A program made the position numbers and the translations under genes. From assembly GCF_904426505.1 (NCBI RefSeq), contig NZ_CAJGBN010000023.1:186001-250000 (forward strand): 64,000 nt of DNA, read 5' to 3'. Below, in pieces: positions 8,449-18,283 of this stretch. The DNA comes from Rubrivivax sp. A210. GTDB lineage: Bacteria; Pseudomonadota; Gammaproteobacteria; Burkholderiales; Burkholderiaceae_C. Position 1 is the first letter of the stretch. Each line of letters starts with the position of its first letter. The notes beneath the pieces are model-generated. The model saw only the letters and a list, made by a program, of their open reading frames with translations, did no database searches and had not been told where the DNA came from.

Positions 8449-8512
8449 GCAAAGCCGGGGCCCAACGACAACACAGCCCGGCGAGGGGCTCGCCTTCAAC
8501 AACGGCGCCTGG

Positions 8513-11500
8513 ATGGTCGCACCGCTGCGACGAGGGACTGCACGGGGGTTTGCGCTTGTAAGGGCCACCCTCTGCGCCGCGTTTCTTGCCGCCACGGCGC
8601 CCGCCAGCGCCGCCAGCGCGGCCACCGCGCCCGCATCCCTGGCCGAGCCGGTGTTCGAGTCCATAGGCCGCTCGGCCATCGCCCGCGACGTCGTCGCCGG
8701 CCTCGCACAAGACCGCGCCGGCTTCCTGTGGGTGGGCACGGGCGACGGCCTGATGCGCTACGACGGCTACCAGTTTCGTCCCCAGGAGCGCCAGACCCTC
8801 GATCCCACCCGCCGCAACCTGGGCTGGGTGAGCGCCATGCTGTCGGCACGCGACGGCAGGCTCTGGATAGGCACCGAGACCCAGGGCCTGGCCAGCTTCG
8901 ACCCGCGCACCGGCAGCGTCACGCTGTATGGCGGCCAGGAGGGCAAGCCCGAGGCGACGAGCCGCATCCTGGCCCTTGCCGAAGGCGCCGACGGCGCGAT
9001 CTGGGCCGGCCACCTTGCCGATGGCCTGGTGCGCCACGACCCGCGCACCGGCGCCCGCACGCACTACCGCCAGGGCGAACAGGCGGGCAGCCTGCCCGGC
9101 AACCGGGTCGAGGCCCTGCTGATGGACCGTGCCGGCACGCTGTGGGTGGGAACCTGGCAGGGACTGAGCCGGCTGGCGGCCGGCAGCGAGCGCTTCGAGA
9201 CCGTGCTGTCGCGCCCAGCGGCCGAGCCCGCCAGCCGCGTCGTGCAAAGCCTGCTGGAAGCGCCCGACGGCCGCATCTGGGTCGGCATGCAGGACGGCGA
9301 GCTGGCCTGGGTCGACCCCCACGGCGGCAACGGCCCGACCGTGTACCCGGCGCCGGCGGCGGCCGGCCGCGGCGGCATCACCAGCATGGTGCTGGCGCCG
9401 GGCGGGCCGCTGTGGGTGGGCCACGGCACCGGCATCGACCTCGTAGCCCCCGCCGAAGGCCATCTGCTGCGACGCCTGAGCCGCGACCCCTCCAACCCCG
9501 ATGGCCTGGCGGCCAATGAAGTGACCAGCCTGCTGCTCGACAGCTCAGGCAGCATCTGGGTGGGCGGCATCGGCGTGGGCCTGCAGCGGCACGACCCCGG
9601 CAACCGCGGCATCGTGGTGCTCGGCGTTGCCGCCGCAGCCGGTGCGCCGCTGCGCGAGGTCGATGTGCGCGGCGTGCTGCCGCTGGACAACGGCGACATC
9701 TGGCTGGCCATCAACGGCGGCGAGCTGGCCGTGCTCGATCCCGGATGGAAGCTGCGGCTGCGCTTCGAGCCGCCGCTGCCCGCCATCCAGGCCATGGCCC
9801 AGCACCGGGATGGCACGGTCTGGCTCGGTACCCACGACGCCCTGCACCAGTTCAGCCGCGAGCGGCGGCCGTTGCGGGTGCTGAGCCACGATGGCGGCAA
9901 CGCGCACCGCATCCTGGCCAGCGGCGATGGCAGCCTGTGGGTCGGCACCCAGGACGGCCTTCATGTGCTGCGACCCGGCACGGCGGCACTGGCGCGCATC
10001 GTCCAGGCCGGCGGCGCGGTGCTGTCCGGCGACATCTATGCCCTGGCCGAGGCGCCCGACGGCAGCCTCTGGGTGGGCGCTGCGGGCGGCCTCTACACCG
10101 TCGACCCGGCAAGCAACGCGGCCCGGCCGGTGGGCGAGCCGCAGGGCCGCGGCCTCGGCAGCCCGGTCGTCATCGGCCTGCTCTTCGACCGCCAGGGCGT
10201 GTTGTGGGTGGACACCGCGGTGGCCGGCCTGCACCGGCGCGTGGGCTGGGATGGCGAACACGCCAGCTTCGACCGCATCAGCGCCCGCCACGGGGTCACC
10301 AACCGCCCCTTCGGCTCCAACCTGCTCGACGATGGCCGTGGCCGCATCTGGACGCACATGTACGTCTACGACCGGGCGCGCGACCACCTGCACGAGCTGA
10401 CCCCCGCCGACGGCGCACGCCTGGGCAATGGCCGCTTCCTTGCCTATGCCAAGACCGCCGACGGCCACCTGCTCTTCGGCGGCACCAAGGGCCTGATGGT
10501 GGTGCGGCCCGAGGCCTTCGACCGCTCGGCCTACTCGCCGCAGCTGGTGGCGTCGGAACTGCGCGTCAACGGCGAGCCGCGCAAGCTCGGTGAGCTGCAG
10601 GACAGGCTGCAGATCGCCCCGCCCGACCGCGCCTTCAGCCTGGAGTTCGCCGCGCTGGACTACGCCGACCCGCGCCACATCCGCTATGCCTACCGGCTGA
10701 TGGGCTACGACCCCGAATGGATAGCCACCGGCGCCGACCTGCGCGTGGCCAGCTACAGCAACCTGCTGCCGGGCGACTATGTGCTGCAGGTGCGCGCCAC
10801 CAACCGCAGCGGGCTGTGGAGCCCCAACGAGCTGGCCATCAAGGTGCAGGTGCTGCCGGCCTGGTGGCAGACCAAGAGCTTCGGCGCTGCCGTGGTGCTG
10901 ACCGTGCTGCTGACCGCCGGACTGGCTGTCTACGGCGCCGTGGCCCGCCACACCGCGGTGCTGCGGCGCCGGCAGGAAGCGCTGGAAGCCCAGGTGCGGG
11001 AGCGCACGGCCACGCTGGAGGCGATGTCCGACGAACTGCGCACCAAGACGGCCGAACTCGAACGCTCCAGCCAGACCGACCCCCTCACCGGCATGGCCAA
11101 CCGCCGCTTCCTGGCCGAGCACATCGAGCACGACGTGGCGCTGTCGCTGCGGCGCCATGAAGACGTGTTGCTGCACGGCGCACCGCCGCACGAGGACGCC
11201 GACATCGTCTTCTTCCTCGTCGACATCGACCACTTCAAGGCCGTCAACGACGACTACGGCCACCCCGCCGGCGACGAGGTGCTGATCGAGATGCACCAGC
11301 GCCTGCGCCTGGTCTTCCGCGAGACCGACTACCTGGTGCGCTGGGGTGGCGAGGAATTCCTCATCGTCGCCCGCAGCACCACGCGCGCCTGCGCCGCCGA
11401 ACTGGCCGAACGCGTGCGCACGACCGTGGGCAACCTGCCCTTCGTGCTGAGCGAAGGCGTGCGGGTGCAGAAAACCTGCTCCATCGGCTACGCCTGCTTC

Positions 11501-11746
11501 CCGCTGTCACCCCGCCATCCGCGTGCGCTGGACTGGTCGGCCGTGGTCAAGGTGGCCGACCAGTCGCTCTACCTCGTCAAGCGCGGCGGACGCGACGGCT
11601 GGCTGGGCGCCGAATGGGCCGAAGCCGAATCGCCCGAAGCCCTGCAAGACTGGGCCGGCGGGCCACTGGAGGCCTGGCGCACCTCGGGGTGGCTGAAGAT
11701 GGCGGGCAGCGGGGGTGGGGCGAGTGGGTGGGTGGGGTTGGGGTAG
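8513..11746 (+). CDS. Membrane diguanylate cyclase with two-component-type beta-propeller sensor
   Basis: About 1077 residues. Order: signal peptide (ending near APASAASA); long periplasmic region of Reg_prop repeats (FLWVGTGDGLMRYDG, RLWIGTETQGL, SLWVGTQDGLHVL and others) forming two propellers; a Y_Y_Y domain (IRYAYRLMGYDPEW); one membrane helix (FGAAVVLTVLLTAGLAVYG); a coiled coil; and a GGDEF domain. The active site is RWGGEEFLIV, and the product-inhibition I-site RETD lies exactly five residues before it. It should make c-di-GMP in response to an extracytoplasmic signal. Start: the longer frame begins at a TTG inside the hairpin, so the ATG at 8513 directly before the signal peptide is preferred. 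The C-terminal tail is Gly-rich because of a G-rich DNA tract. Confidence 0.92.
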   Translation: MVAPLRRGTARGFALVRATLCAAFLAATAPASAASAATAPASLAEPVFESIGRSAIARDVVAGLAQDRAGFLWVGTGDGLMRYDGYQFRPQERQTLDPTRRNLGWVSAMLSARDGRLWIGTETQGLASFDPRTGSVTLYGGQEGKPEATSRILALAEGADGAIWAGHLADGLVRHDPRTGARTHYRQGEQAGSLPGNRVEALLMDRAGTLWVGTWQGLSRLAAGSERFETVLSRPAAEPASRVVQSLLEAPDGRIWVGMQDGELAWVDPHGGNGPTVYPAPAAAGRGGITSMVLAPGGPLWVGHGTGIDLVAPAEGHLLRRLSRDPSNPDGLAANEVTSLLLDSSGSIWVGGIGVGLQRHDPGNRGIVVLGVAAAAGAPLREVDVRGVLPLDNGDIWLAINGGELAVLDPGWKLRLRFEPPLPAIQAMAQHRDGTVWLGTHDALHQFSRERRPLRVLSHDGGNAHRILASGDGSLWVGTQDGLHVLRPGTAALARIVQAGGAVLSGDIYALAEAPDGSLWVGAAGGLYTVDPASNAARPVGEPQGRGLGSPVVIGLLFDRQGVLWVDTAVAGLHRRVGWDGEHASFDRISARHGVTNRPFGSNLLDDGRGRIWTHMYVYDRARDHLHELTPADGARLGNGRFLAYAKTADGHLLFGGTKGLMVVRPEAFDRSAYSPQLVASELRVNGEPRKLGELQDRLQIAPPDRAFSLEFAALDYADPRHIRYAYRLMGYDPEWIATGADLRVASYSNLLPGDYVLQVRATNRSGLWSPNELAIKVQVLPAWWQTKSFGAAVVLTVLLTAGLAVYGAVARHTAVLRRRQEALEAQVRERTATLEAMSDELRTKTAELERSSQTDPLTGMANRRFLAEHIEHDVALSLRRHEDVLLHGAPPHEDADIVFFLVDIDHFKAVNDDYGHPAGDEVLIEMHQRLRLVFRETDYLVRWGGEEFLIVARSTTRACAAELAERVRTTVGNLPFVLSEGVRVQKTCSIGYACFPLSPRHPRALDWSAVVKVADQSLYLVKRGGRDGWLGAEWAEAESPEALQDWAGGPLEAWRTSGWLKMAGSGGGASGWVGLG
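11711..11743 (+). other. G-rich tract with quadruplex potential
   Basis: Six runs of three to five G (11711-11715, 11717-11720, 11726-11728, 11730-11732, 11734-11737, 11740-11743) are separated by 1-5 nt. This meets the usual G-quadruplex rule. It covers the last codons of the GGDEF gene, just before the lower-G+C restriction-modification segment. Confidence 0.6.
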
Positions 11747-11751
11747 GAGAT

Positions 11752-12060
11752 CTACTGCGTCTTCACGGCAGCCATGCGCGTCGCGAACTGCGGCGGAAAC
11801 TGATCCACCGCGAAATCGTGTACGGCGCAGGCGGCCCAATCCAAACCGTCGTCGGCAAGCAATGACTCGACGGCGTCTGCCTGCGCCTCGGCGCGGGAGG
11901 GGAAGTCATCGCCGCATTCAATGCCGCTCCAACCGTCGCGGCTGAGGGTCCACCAATAGCGGCCGACCAGGACGCCATCGCGCGGTCCTCCCGGACCTTC
12001 GACGCGGTAACCGGCCTCCTCCAGAAGGTCGGCCAAGGAAAGTTTCAGTTCTCGCGCCAT
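11752..12060 (-). CDS. Small protein of unknown function downstream of the restriction gene
   Basis: 102 residues, ATG start. Acidic, soluble, no signal peptide or membrane segment. It contains GRYWWTLSRDGWSGIECGDDFPS followed by an AEAQADAVESLL helix. No family was recognised. It lies 60 bp after the stop of the endonuclease gene on the same strand. Its codon use is richer in G+C than the restriction-modification genes, so it may belong to the resident chromosome rather than the cassette. It has no helix-turn-helix and is not an obvious controller protein. Confidence 0.55.
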   Translation of the reverse strand: MARELKLSLADLLEEAGYRVEGPGGPRDGVLVGRYWWTLSRDGWSGIECGDDFPSRAEAQADAVESLLADDGLDWAACAVHDFAVDQFPPQFATRMAAVKTQ

Positions 12061-12120
12061 CGGTTAGTGTCCCCAGAGCTTTCATGGGCCCGCGCCGAGC
12101 AGAGTACAGGGAGACTGGCC

Positions 12121-12933
12121 CTACCTGTAAGCAGTGATTTCTCCACGATCCAGTTCGAACGACGGAACAAGCTTGTAATGACGCTCTTCGACGAGCCTGA
12201 TCTCGTCGTCATCGATAGTCAGCTCGAACAACGCAATCTGGTCCGTCGCAATGAACTGAGCCGAGATCGGTCTGCAACGCAGTTCGGGAAACCTCTGCTT
12301 GCACCAAGTCATGTCCTGACGGGTCTGCACGATGGAAATCTGGTCCGTGCCACCTTTGGCCTGGACCGGGATGACATAGTGGCAGCCGAACTTGTCGAGT
12401 CCGACATAGAGTTCGTCGATCTCGATCTGTCCGACCCCTTTTGCCGTGGTGCGCAAGTGATTCTGCAGCGAAAAGGTCGTCAATCCGAGAAAGACGTCGA
12501 TCAATCGGTTGTAGCGTACCTTCGCGAGGAGGGCCTGTTCATCGTCCAGCGCGTAACCCGCAATGATTTCTGGGGTGCTGTCCGGTATCTTGATCCGCGC
12601 AAGCGCTTCGTTGGGAACTATGCGGCTCCTCTTGGTGAGGGCAAATTTATACCGGGCCCGGCCGGCGAGTTCGATGATCCATTCGTAACCTGGGGGCTGG
12701 GTTGCAACCACTTTCGCTGGCATTGGCGTCCGAAATCGAAGCGCATAGATCACGTCGCCCTGGTTCTTTGGCAACTTGATGCCCAACGCAATTGCCGCAT
12801 GTTCGATCTCTTCCCGCACAAATGCCATCTCCTTTGCGCCCTCATGAAAATGGGCAAAGAAGATGCGTTCAATCAGTGCGTGATAGCGATTCTGTGCCAC
12901 CGGCACTGCAGCGACGATTGCCCGCGGGCTCAT
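12121..12933 (-). CDS. Candidate type II restriction endonuclease
   Basis: 270 residues. Assigned from position: it overlaps the C5-methyltransferase stop by 4 bp (ATGA) and is clearly lower in G+C than surrounding genes. The segment IEIDELYVGLD followed by YVIPVQAKGG has the layout of a PD-(D/E)XK nuclease core in which the last motif is QxK, a variant known in some type II enzymes such as BglII. It should cut the same site that the neighbouring methyltransferase protects. The recognition sequence cannot be read from the sequence. No transmembrane segments. Confidence 0.72.
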   Translation of the reverse strand: MSPRAIVAAVPVAQNRYHALIERIFFAHFHEGAKEMAFVREEIEHAAIALGIKLPKNQGDVIYALRFRTPMPAKVVATQPPGYEWIIELAGRARYKFALTKRSRIVPNEALARIKIPDSTPEIIAGYALDDEQALLAKVRYNRLIDVFLGLTTFSLQNHLRTTAKGVGQIEIDELYVGLDKFGCHYVIPVQAKGGTDQISIVQTRQDMTWCKQRFPELRCRPISAQFIATDQIALFELTIDDDEIRLVEERHYKLVPSFELDRGEITAYR

Positions 12934-14231
12934 GCGAAGAGATCTTCCACGAACAGGGGGGCTTCCTGCCTGCGCCGCTTGCCGGTTTCGGCATCACCCT
13001 GCTTTTGCGCCGGCTTCTGCCTTTTCGCGATGACATCGCCCGGTACGCCGAACATTCGCGCGGCGTCCGCCATCGAAATCGAGAGCAAGCAATCCGGACC
13101 GAGTTGCATCACCTCGGCCGGTTTGAAAGCCTCGCCGCCAAGGGCTTTCATTACCTCCGAGCCAACGGCCCTCCCCAGCTTCGGGGGAACGGAGTTGCCG
13201 ATCTGGCGGAAGCCGTGCCACTTGGTGACATGAAATCGGAACCAATCCGGGTATGAGTGAAGCCTGGCGGCCTCGCGCACTGTAATCACCCGCGGCGAGA
13301 AAGGATGAATCGGCCGCGGCGATGTGAATGCGCCGCGATCACTGGCAGTGCCGGCGCGCAGGGTGTTGCAGACGCCGTCCGGGTCGAGTTTGAGGAATCG
13401 ACTCACCGGCTCGGTGGCTCCATGCGCCGTGTCGGCGAAGCGTTGGCGGGAAAGGTCTGTATGTGCGGTAAGCATGCTCGAAGTGAGCAAGGTCGGATCG
13501 AACTGGCGCCCATGACCAAAATCGGTCGGGTCGTCGGCCTTGCCTCGCAGGACAGCAGCGTACGGCGAAGGACGGCCGAACCTGGTCTTCGTCCAGTCGC
13601 GATGCATCAACTCGGGAAACGCCTCTGCTTCGGGCAAATCGCCGATGGCCTGGCGAACAGTGGCGCTGCCAGAGGGTTCCGGATAGATTGGGATCCTCGA
13701 GCCCTTGCGGGTTCCCATCAAGAACAAGCGGCGGCGGCTCTGAGGGACGCCGTAGTCGGCTGCATTGAGTACCTTGTAGGGAAGCTGAAGCTCATAGCCA
13801 CAGTCTTCAAAGGCCTGGATGATTTCCTGCAGAAAGCGCTTGTGCGCACCCACCGTCAGGCCCTTGACGTTCTCGAACACAAAGGACTTCGGCTGCAACT
13901 CGCGCACCATGCGCACGAAATGGTAGACAAGTTGGTTGCGCGGATCGTCCATTGCGCGCTTGCCGATCAGTGAGAACCCCTGGCACGGCGCTCCACCCAT
14001 GACGACGTCGATCTCGCGTTGGCCTATGCCTGCACGCTCGCGCAGTTCGGTGCCGGTCAACTCGGCCACGGATCTGCAGATCGTTGCCGTACACGGGAAG
14101 TTGTACTTGTGTGCGGCGCAATGAATCGGGTCAATATCGACCGCAGCCACCACGTCAAACCCAGCCTGCTCGAACCCGAGACTCAGGCCTCCGACCCCAG
14201 CGAAGAGGTCAATACCGATGGGACGTGCCAT
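12930..14231 (-). CDS. DNA (cytosine-5)-methyltransferase
   Basis: 433 residues from the ATG at 14231; a TTG at 14234 would add one residue. Motif I is IDLFAGVGGLSLGFEQAG, motif IV is GGAPCQGFS with the catalytic Cys, motif VI is FVFENVKGL, motif VIII is QSRRRLFLMG, and motif X is QIGNSVPP. The target-recognition region lies between about residues 190 and 310. It modifies cytosine at C5 and protects host DNA from the adjacent endonuclease. There is no Shine-Dalgarno sequence; its ATG overlaps the stop of a 28-codon reading frame (TGATG), so translation is probably coupled to that upstream frame. A basic tail (KRQKPAQKQGDAETGKRRRQ) follows motif X. Confidence 0.95.
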   Translation of the reverse strand: MARPIGIDLFAGVGGLSLGFEQAGFDVVAAVDIDPIHCAAHKYNFPCTATICRSVAELTGTELRERAGIGQREIDVVMGGAPCQGFSLIGKRAMDDPRNQLVYHFVRMVRELQPKSFVFENVKGLTVGAHKRFLQEIIQAFEDCGYELQLPYKVLNAADYGVPQSRRRLFLMGTRKGSRIPIYPEPSGSATVRQAIGDLPEAEAFPELMHRDWTKTRFGRPSPYAAVLRGKADDPTDFGHGRQFDPTLLTSSMLTAHTDLSRQRFADTAHGATEPVSRFLKLDPDGVCNTLRAGTASDRGAFTSPRPIHPFSPRVITVREAARLHSYPDWFRFHVTKWHGFRQIGNSVPPKLGRAVGSEVMKALGGEAFKPAEVMQLGPDCLLSISMADAARMFGVPGDVIAKRQKPAQKQGDAETGKRRRQEAPLFVEDLFA

Positions 14232-14317
14232 CAAGCGACTCGCCCGCCGGAGTGCCCGGCCCTGGCCATGCCCAGTTCAAAACCGCCGATTCCGGCGAAC
14301 AGCCCGGCAATTCGCAT
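14231..14317 (-). pseudogene. 28-codon remnant of a second C5-methyltransferase, or leader cistron
   Basis: This frame encodes MRIAGLFAGIGGFELG followed by MARAGHSGGRVA and a stop. The first part is an excellent N-terminus and motif I of a different C5-methyltransferase, not a copy of the downstream enzyme, which reads LFAGVGGLSLGFEQAG. The homology stops right after motif I and the stop codon overlaps the real methyltransferase start by one base. It looks like the 5' stub left when one methyltransferase gene was replaced by another. It may now serve as a translation-coupling leader. Confidence 0.65.
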
Positions 14318-14341
14318 ATGGATGCCTATACAGTTGTCGGC

Positions 14342-14371
14342 ATGATAGCGGCTGCGCCCAGGATTCGCCAA
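14342..14371 (-). promoter_or_regulatory. Likely sigma-70 promoter of the restriction-modification operon
   Basis: On the minus strand TTGGCG (14371-14366), 18 bases, then TATCAT (14347-14342). The -10 matches the consensus at 5 of 6 positions and the -35 keeps TTG. Transcription would begin about 20 bp before the methyltransferase remnant. Confidence 0.5.
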
Positions 14372-14374
14372 TCA

Positions 14375-16089
<1,715 letters not shown>

Positions 16090-16093
<4 letters not shown>

Positions 16094-17154
16094 TCCAGCC
16101 CCCGCAGCTTGGGGTCGAGCGCATCGCGCAGCGCATCGGCCATCAGCGAGAAGGCGGTGACGAAGACCGCCATGAAGAGCGTGGCCGTGGCCAGTTGCCA
16201 CCAATGGCCCAGGATCAGCTCGCTCTGCGCCTCGGCCAGCATGGTGCCCCAGCTGACCTGGTCGACGCGCACGCCCAGGCCCAGGTAGCTGAGGATGACC
16301 TCGGCCTTGATGAAGCCCACCGTGAGCAGGCTCATGCGCACCAGCACCACATGGCTGACGTTGGGCAGGATGTGGCGGAACATGCGGCTGCCCGCGCTGG
16401 CGCCGATCGCTTCGGCGGCGCGCACGTATTCGCGCCCGCTGTGCTTGATGAACTCGGCGCGCACCTGGCGGTACATGCCGGTCCAGCCGGTGAGGGCCAG
16501 GATGATGACCACGCTCTCCACGCCGCGCCCCACCACGGCGGCGAAGGCGAAGATGAGCAGGATGTTGGGGATGCTCTCGAAGACGTTGTAGACCCACTCC
16601 AGCAGGTCACCCACCTTGCCGCCGAAGAAGCCGCCGAAGGCGCCCAGCAGCGTGCCCACCAGGGTGGCCGCCAGCGCCGCCATCACGCCCACGAAAACCG
16701 AGATCTCGGTGCCCTTCACGGCCTTGGCCAGCACGTCGCGGCCCAGGCGGTCGCCACCGAAGGGCAGGGTGGGCGCCTTGACGGATTCGGTGGACTGGAA
16801 GGCCTTGGCGCGCTCTTCCCATTCCTTGTAGCGCGGCGCCAGCGGGTCGAGGTCCGACAGGTCGACATTCGGGCCCTTGGGCGCTTCGATGGCGCCCACG
16901 GCCTGCGACGGCGCCGGCCCCATCAGCGTGGGCGGCGCATTGGGCACGCCCACCTCGGCCTGCCAGCCGCTGGCCACCAGGCCCAGGGCCGAGCACGCGA
17001 TCAGCAGCAGAAAGGCCAGCACGACCAGCAGCGAGACAAGGCCCACGCGGTCGGCCTTGAAGCGCCGCCAGGCGGCATGCCAGACACCTTCGCTCTGCTG
17101 TTGCGAACTGCCGTAGGCCTCGTCGGCGTGCTCCATGATGAGGGTGGAGGTCAT
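16090..17154 (-). CDS. Peptide ABC transporter permease (OppC/YejE-like)
   Basis: 354 residues. An N-terminal cytoplasmic segment and first membrane helix (VSLLVVLAFLLLIACSALGLV) are followed by a long extracytoplasmic insert of about 90 residues, as in YejE. The BPD_transp_1 domain carries the EAA loop EYVRAAEAIGASAGSRMFRHILPN that contacts the ATPase. It ends with DALRDALDPKLRGLE, a standard OppC-type tail. It is translationally coupled on both sides by ATGA overlaps. Confidence 0.95.
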
Positions 17155-18089
17155 TTGAGGACGACGCGCGGATCGACCAGCTTGTAGGCCAGGTCGGTGA
17201 GGAGGTTGATCACCATGGTCAGCACGGCAAGGTAGATGGTGACGGCCTGGATGACCGGGAAATCGCTGCGGTTGACGGCCAGCAGCACCTCGCGGCCGAG
17301 GCCGGGGATGGAGAAGAAGACCTCGATCAGGAAGCTGCCGACGAAGATGCCCGGCAGCTGCAGGCCGATGTTGGTGAGGATGGGGATCATCGCGTTGCGC
17401 AGCACATGGCGAAACAGCACCACGCCCTCGCCCATGCCCTTGGCGCGCGCCGTGCGCACGTAGTCCTGGCCCAGCTCGTCGAGCAGGAAGCTGCGGTACA
17501 GCCGCGTCTGCGGCGCCAGCCCCACCATCACCGCCAGCAGCACCGGCAGCGGCGTGTAGATGAGCAGGTTGGTGGCCAGGCTGTCGCTCCAGCCCTGCAC
17601 CGGAAACCAGCCGAGCTGAAAGCCGAAGAGGTACTGGCCGATGATGACGTAGACCAGGAAGCTGATCGACAGCGCCACCGTGGTGGCCACCATGATGCTG
17701 CGGTCGGTCAGGCTGCCGCGGCGGTAGGCCACCCACATCGCGATGGGCAGGGCCAGCGTCACGTCGAGGACCAGGATGGGCGTCATCACCGTCAGCGTGG
17801 CCGGCAGCCGGGTGGCGAAGAGGTTGCTCACCGCCTCATTGGTGGCCCAGCTCTTGCCCCAGTCGAAGGTGAGGATCTGCTTGACGAAGATCCACAGCTG
17901 CACCCACACCGGCTCGTTCAGGCCCAGCTGCTGGCGTATGGCCTCGATCTGTTCCTTGCTGGCATTCAGGCCGCCCAGCACCTCGGCCGGATCGCCGCCG
18001 AAGTACTTGAAGAGGAAGAACACCAGCAGCACCACGCCGGCCAGCGTGGGCACCATCTGCCACAGGCGCCGTATCAGGTATGCGGCCAT
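17151..18089 (-). CDS. Peptide ABC transporter permease (OppB/YejB-like)
   Basis: 312 residues from the ATG at 18089 (MAAYLIRRLWQMVPTLAGVV). An upstream ORF extension to 18140 is not membrane-protein-like and was not used. It has the OppB N-terminal helix and FGGDP motif, six membrane helices, and the EAA loop DYVRTARAKGMGEGVVLFRHVLRN. It ends in DPRVVLK. First gene of the leftward operon; the binding proteins are divergent across a 190-bp gap. Confidence 0.95.
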   Translation of the reverse strand: MAAYLIRRLWQMVPTLAGVVLLVFFLFKYFGGDPAEVLGGLNASKEQIEAIRQQLGLNEPVWVQLWIFVKQILTFDWGKSWATNEAVSNLFATRLPATLTVMTPILVLDVTLALPIAMWVAYRRGSLTDRSIMVATTVALSISFLVYVIIGQYLFGFQLGWFPVQGWSDSLATNLLIYTPLPVLLAVMVGLAPQTRLYRSFLLDELGQDYVRTARAKGMGEGVVLFRHVLRNAMIPILTNIGLQLPGIFVGSFLIEVFFSIPGLGREVLLAVNRSDFPVIQAVTIYLAVLTMVINLLTDLAYKLVDPRVVLK

Positions 18090-18245
18090 CGCGAACAAGC
18101 TCCCGGGCCGCCGCGCGAACGCCGGCCACCCAATGCACAAAGGTCGAAGATGCGCGAGTGTAGGGGCCGACCCCGGCCCGGCCCGGCGGTGATTTCCCCG
18201 CCGGATCGCGGGGGATCACGGGCCCAAAGGCCGCTGCGGCAGCCC

Positions 18246-18283
18246 TAGACTCTGCGCCTTTCATGCTGGGCCTCGCGCCATGA
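18246..18283 (+). promoter_or_regulatory. -10-like element and micro-ORF in front of the first binding protein
   Basis: TAGACT (18246-18251) precedes a six-codon reading frame (ATG at 18263, encoding MLGLAP). Its stop overlaps the ATG of the binding-protein gene (ATGA, 18280-18283). If the hexamer is a -10, the transcript would start within a few bases of the micro-ORF, which could couple translation. Weak evidence, pattern only. Confidence 0.3.

Noticed and set aside
11752-12060. Small gene as a restriction controller (C) protein
   Set aside because: It lacks a helix-turn-helix, lies downstream of the nuclease gene, and has resident-type base composition.
13257-13973. 238-codon plus-strand frame inside the methyltransferase gene
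   Set aside because: Entirely opposite the C5-methyltransferase, which has all its catalytic motifs.
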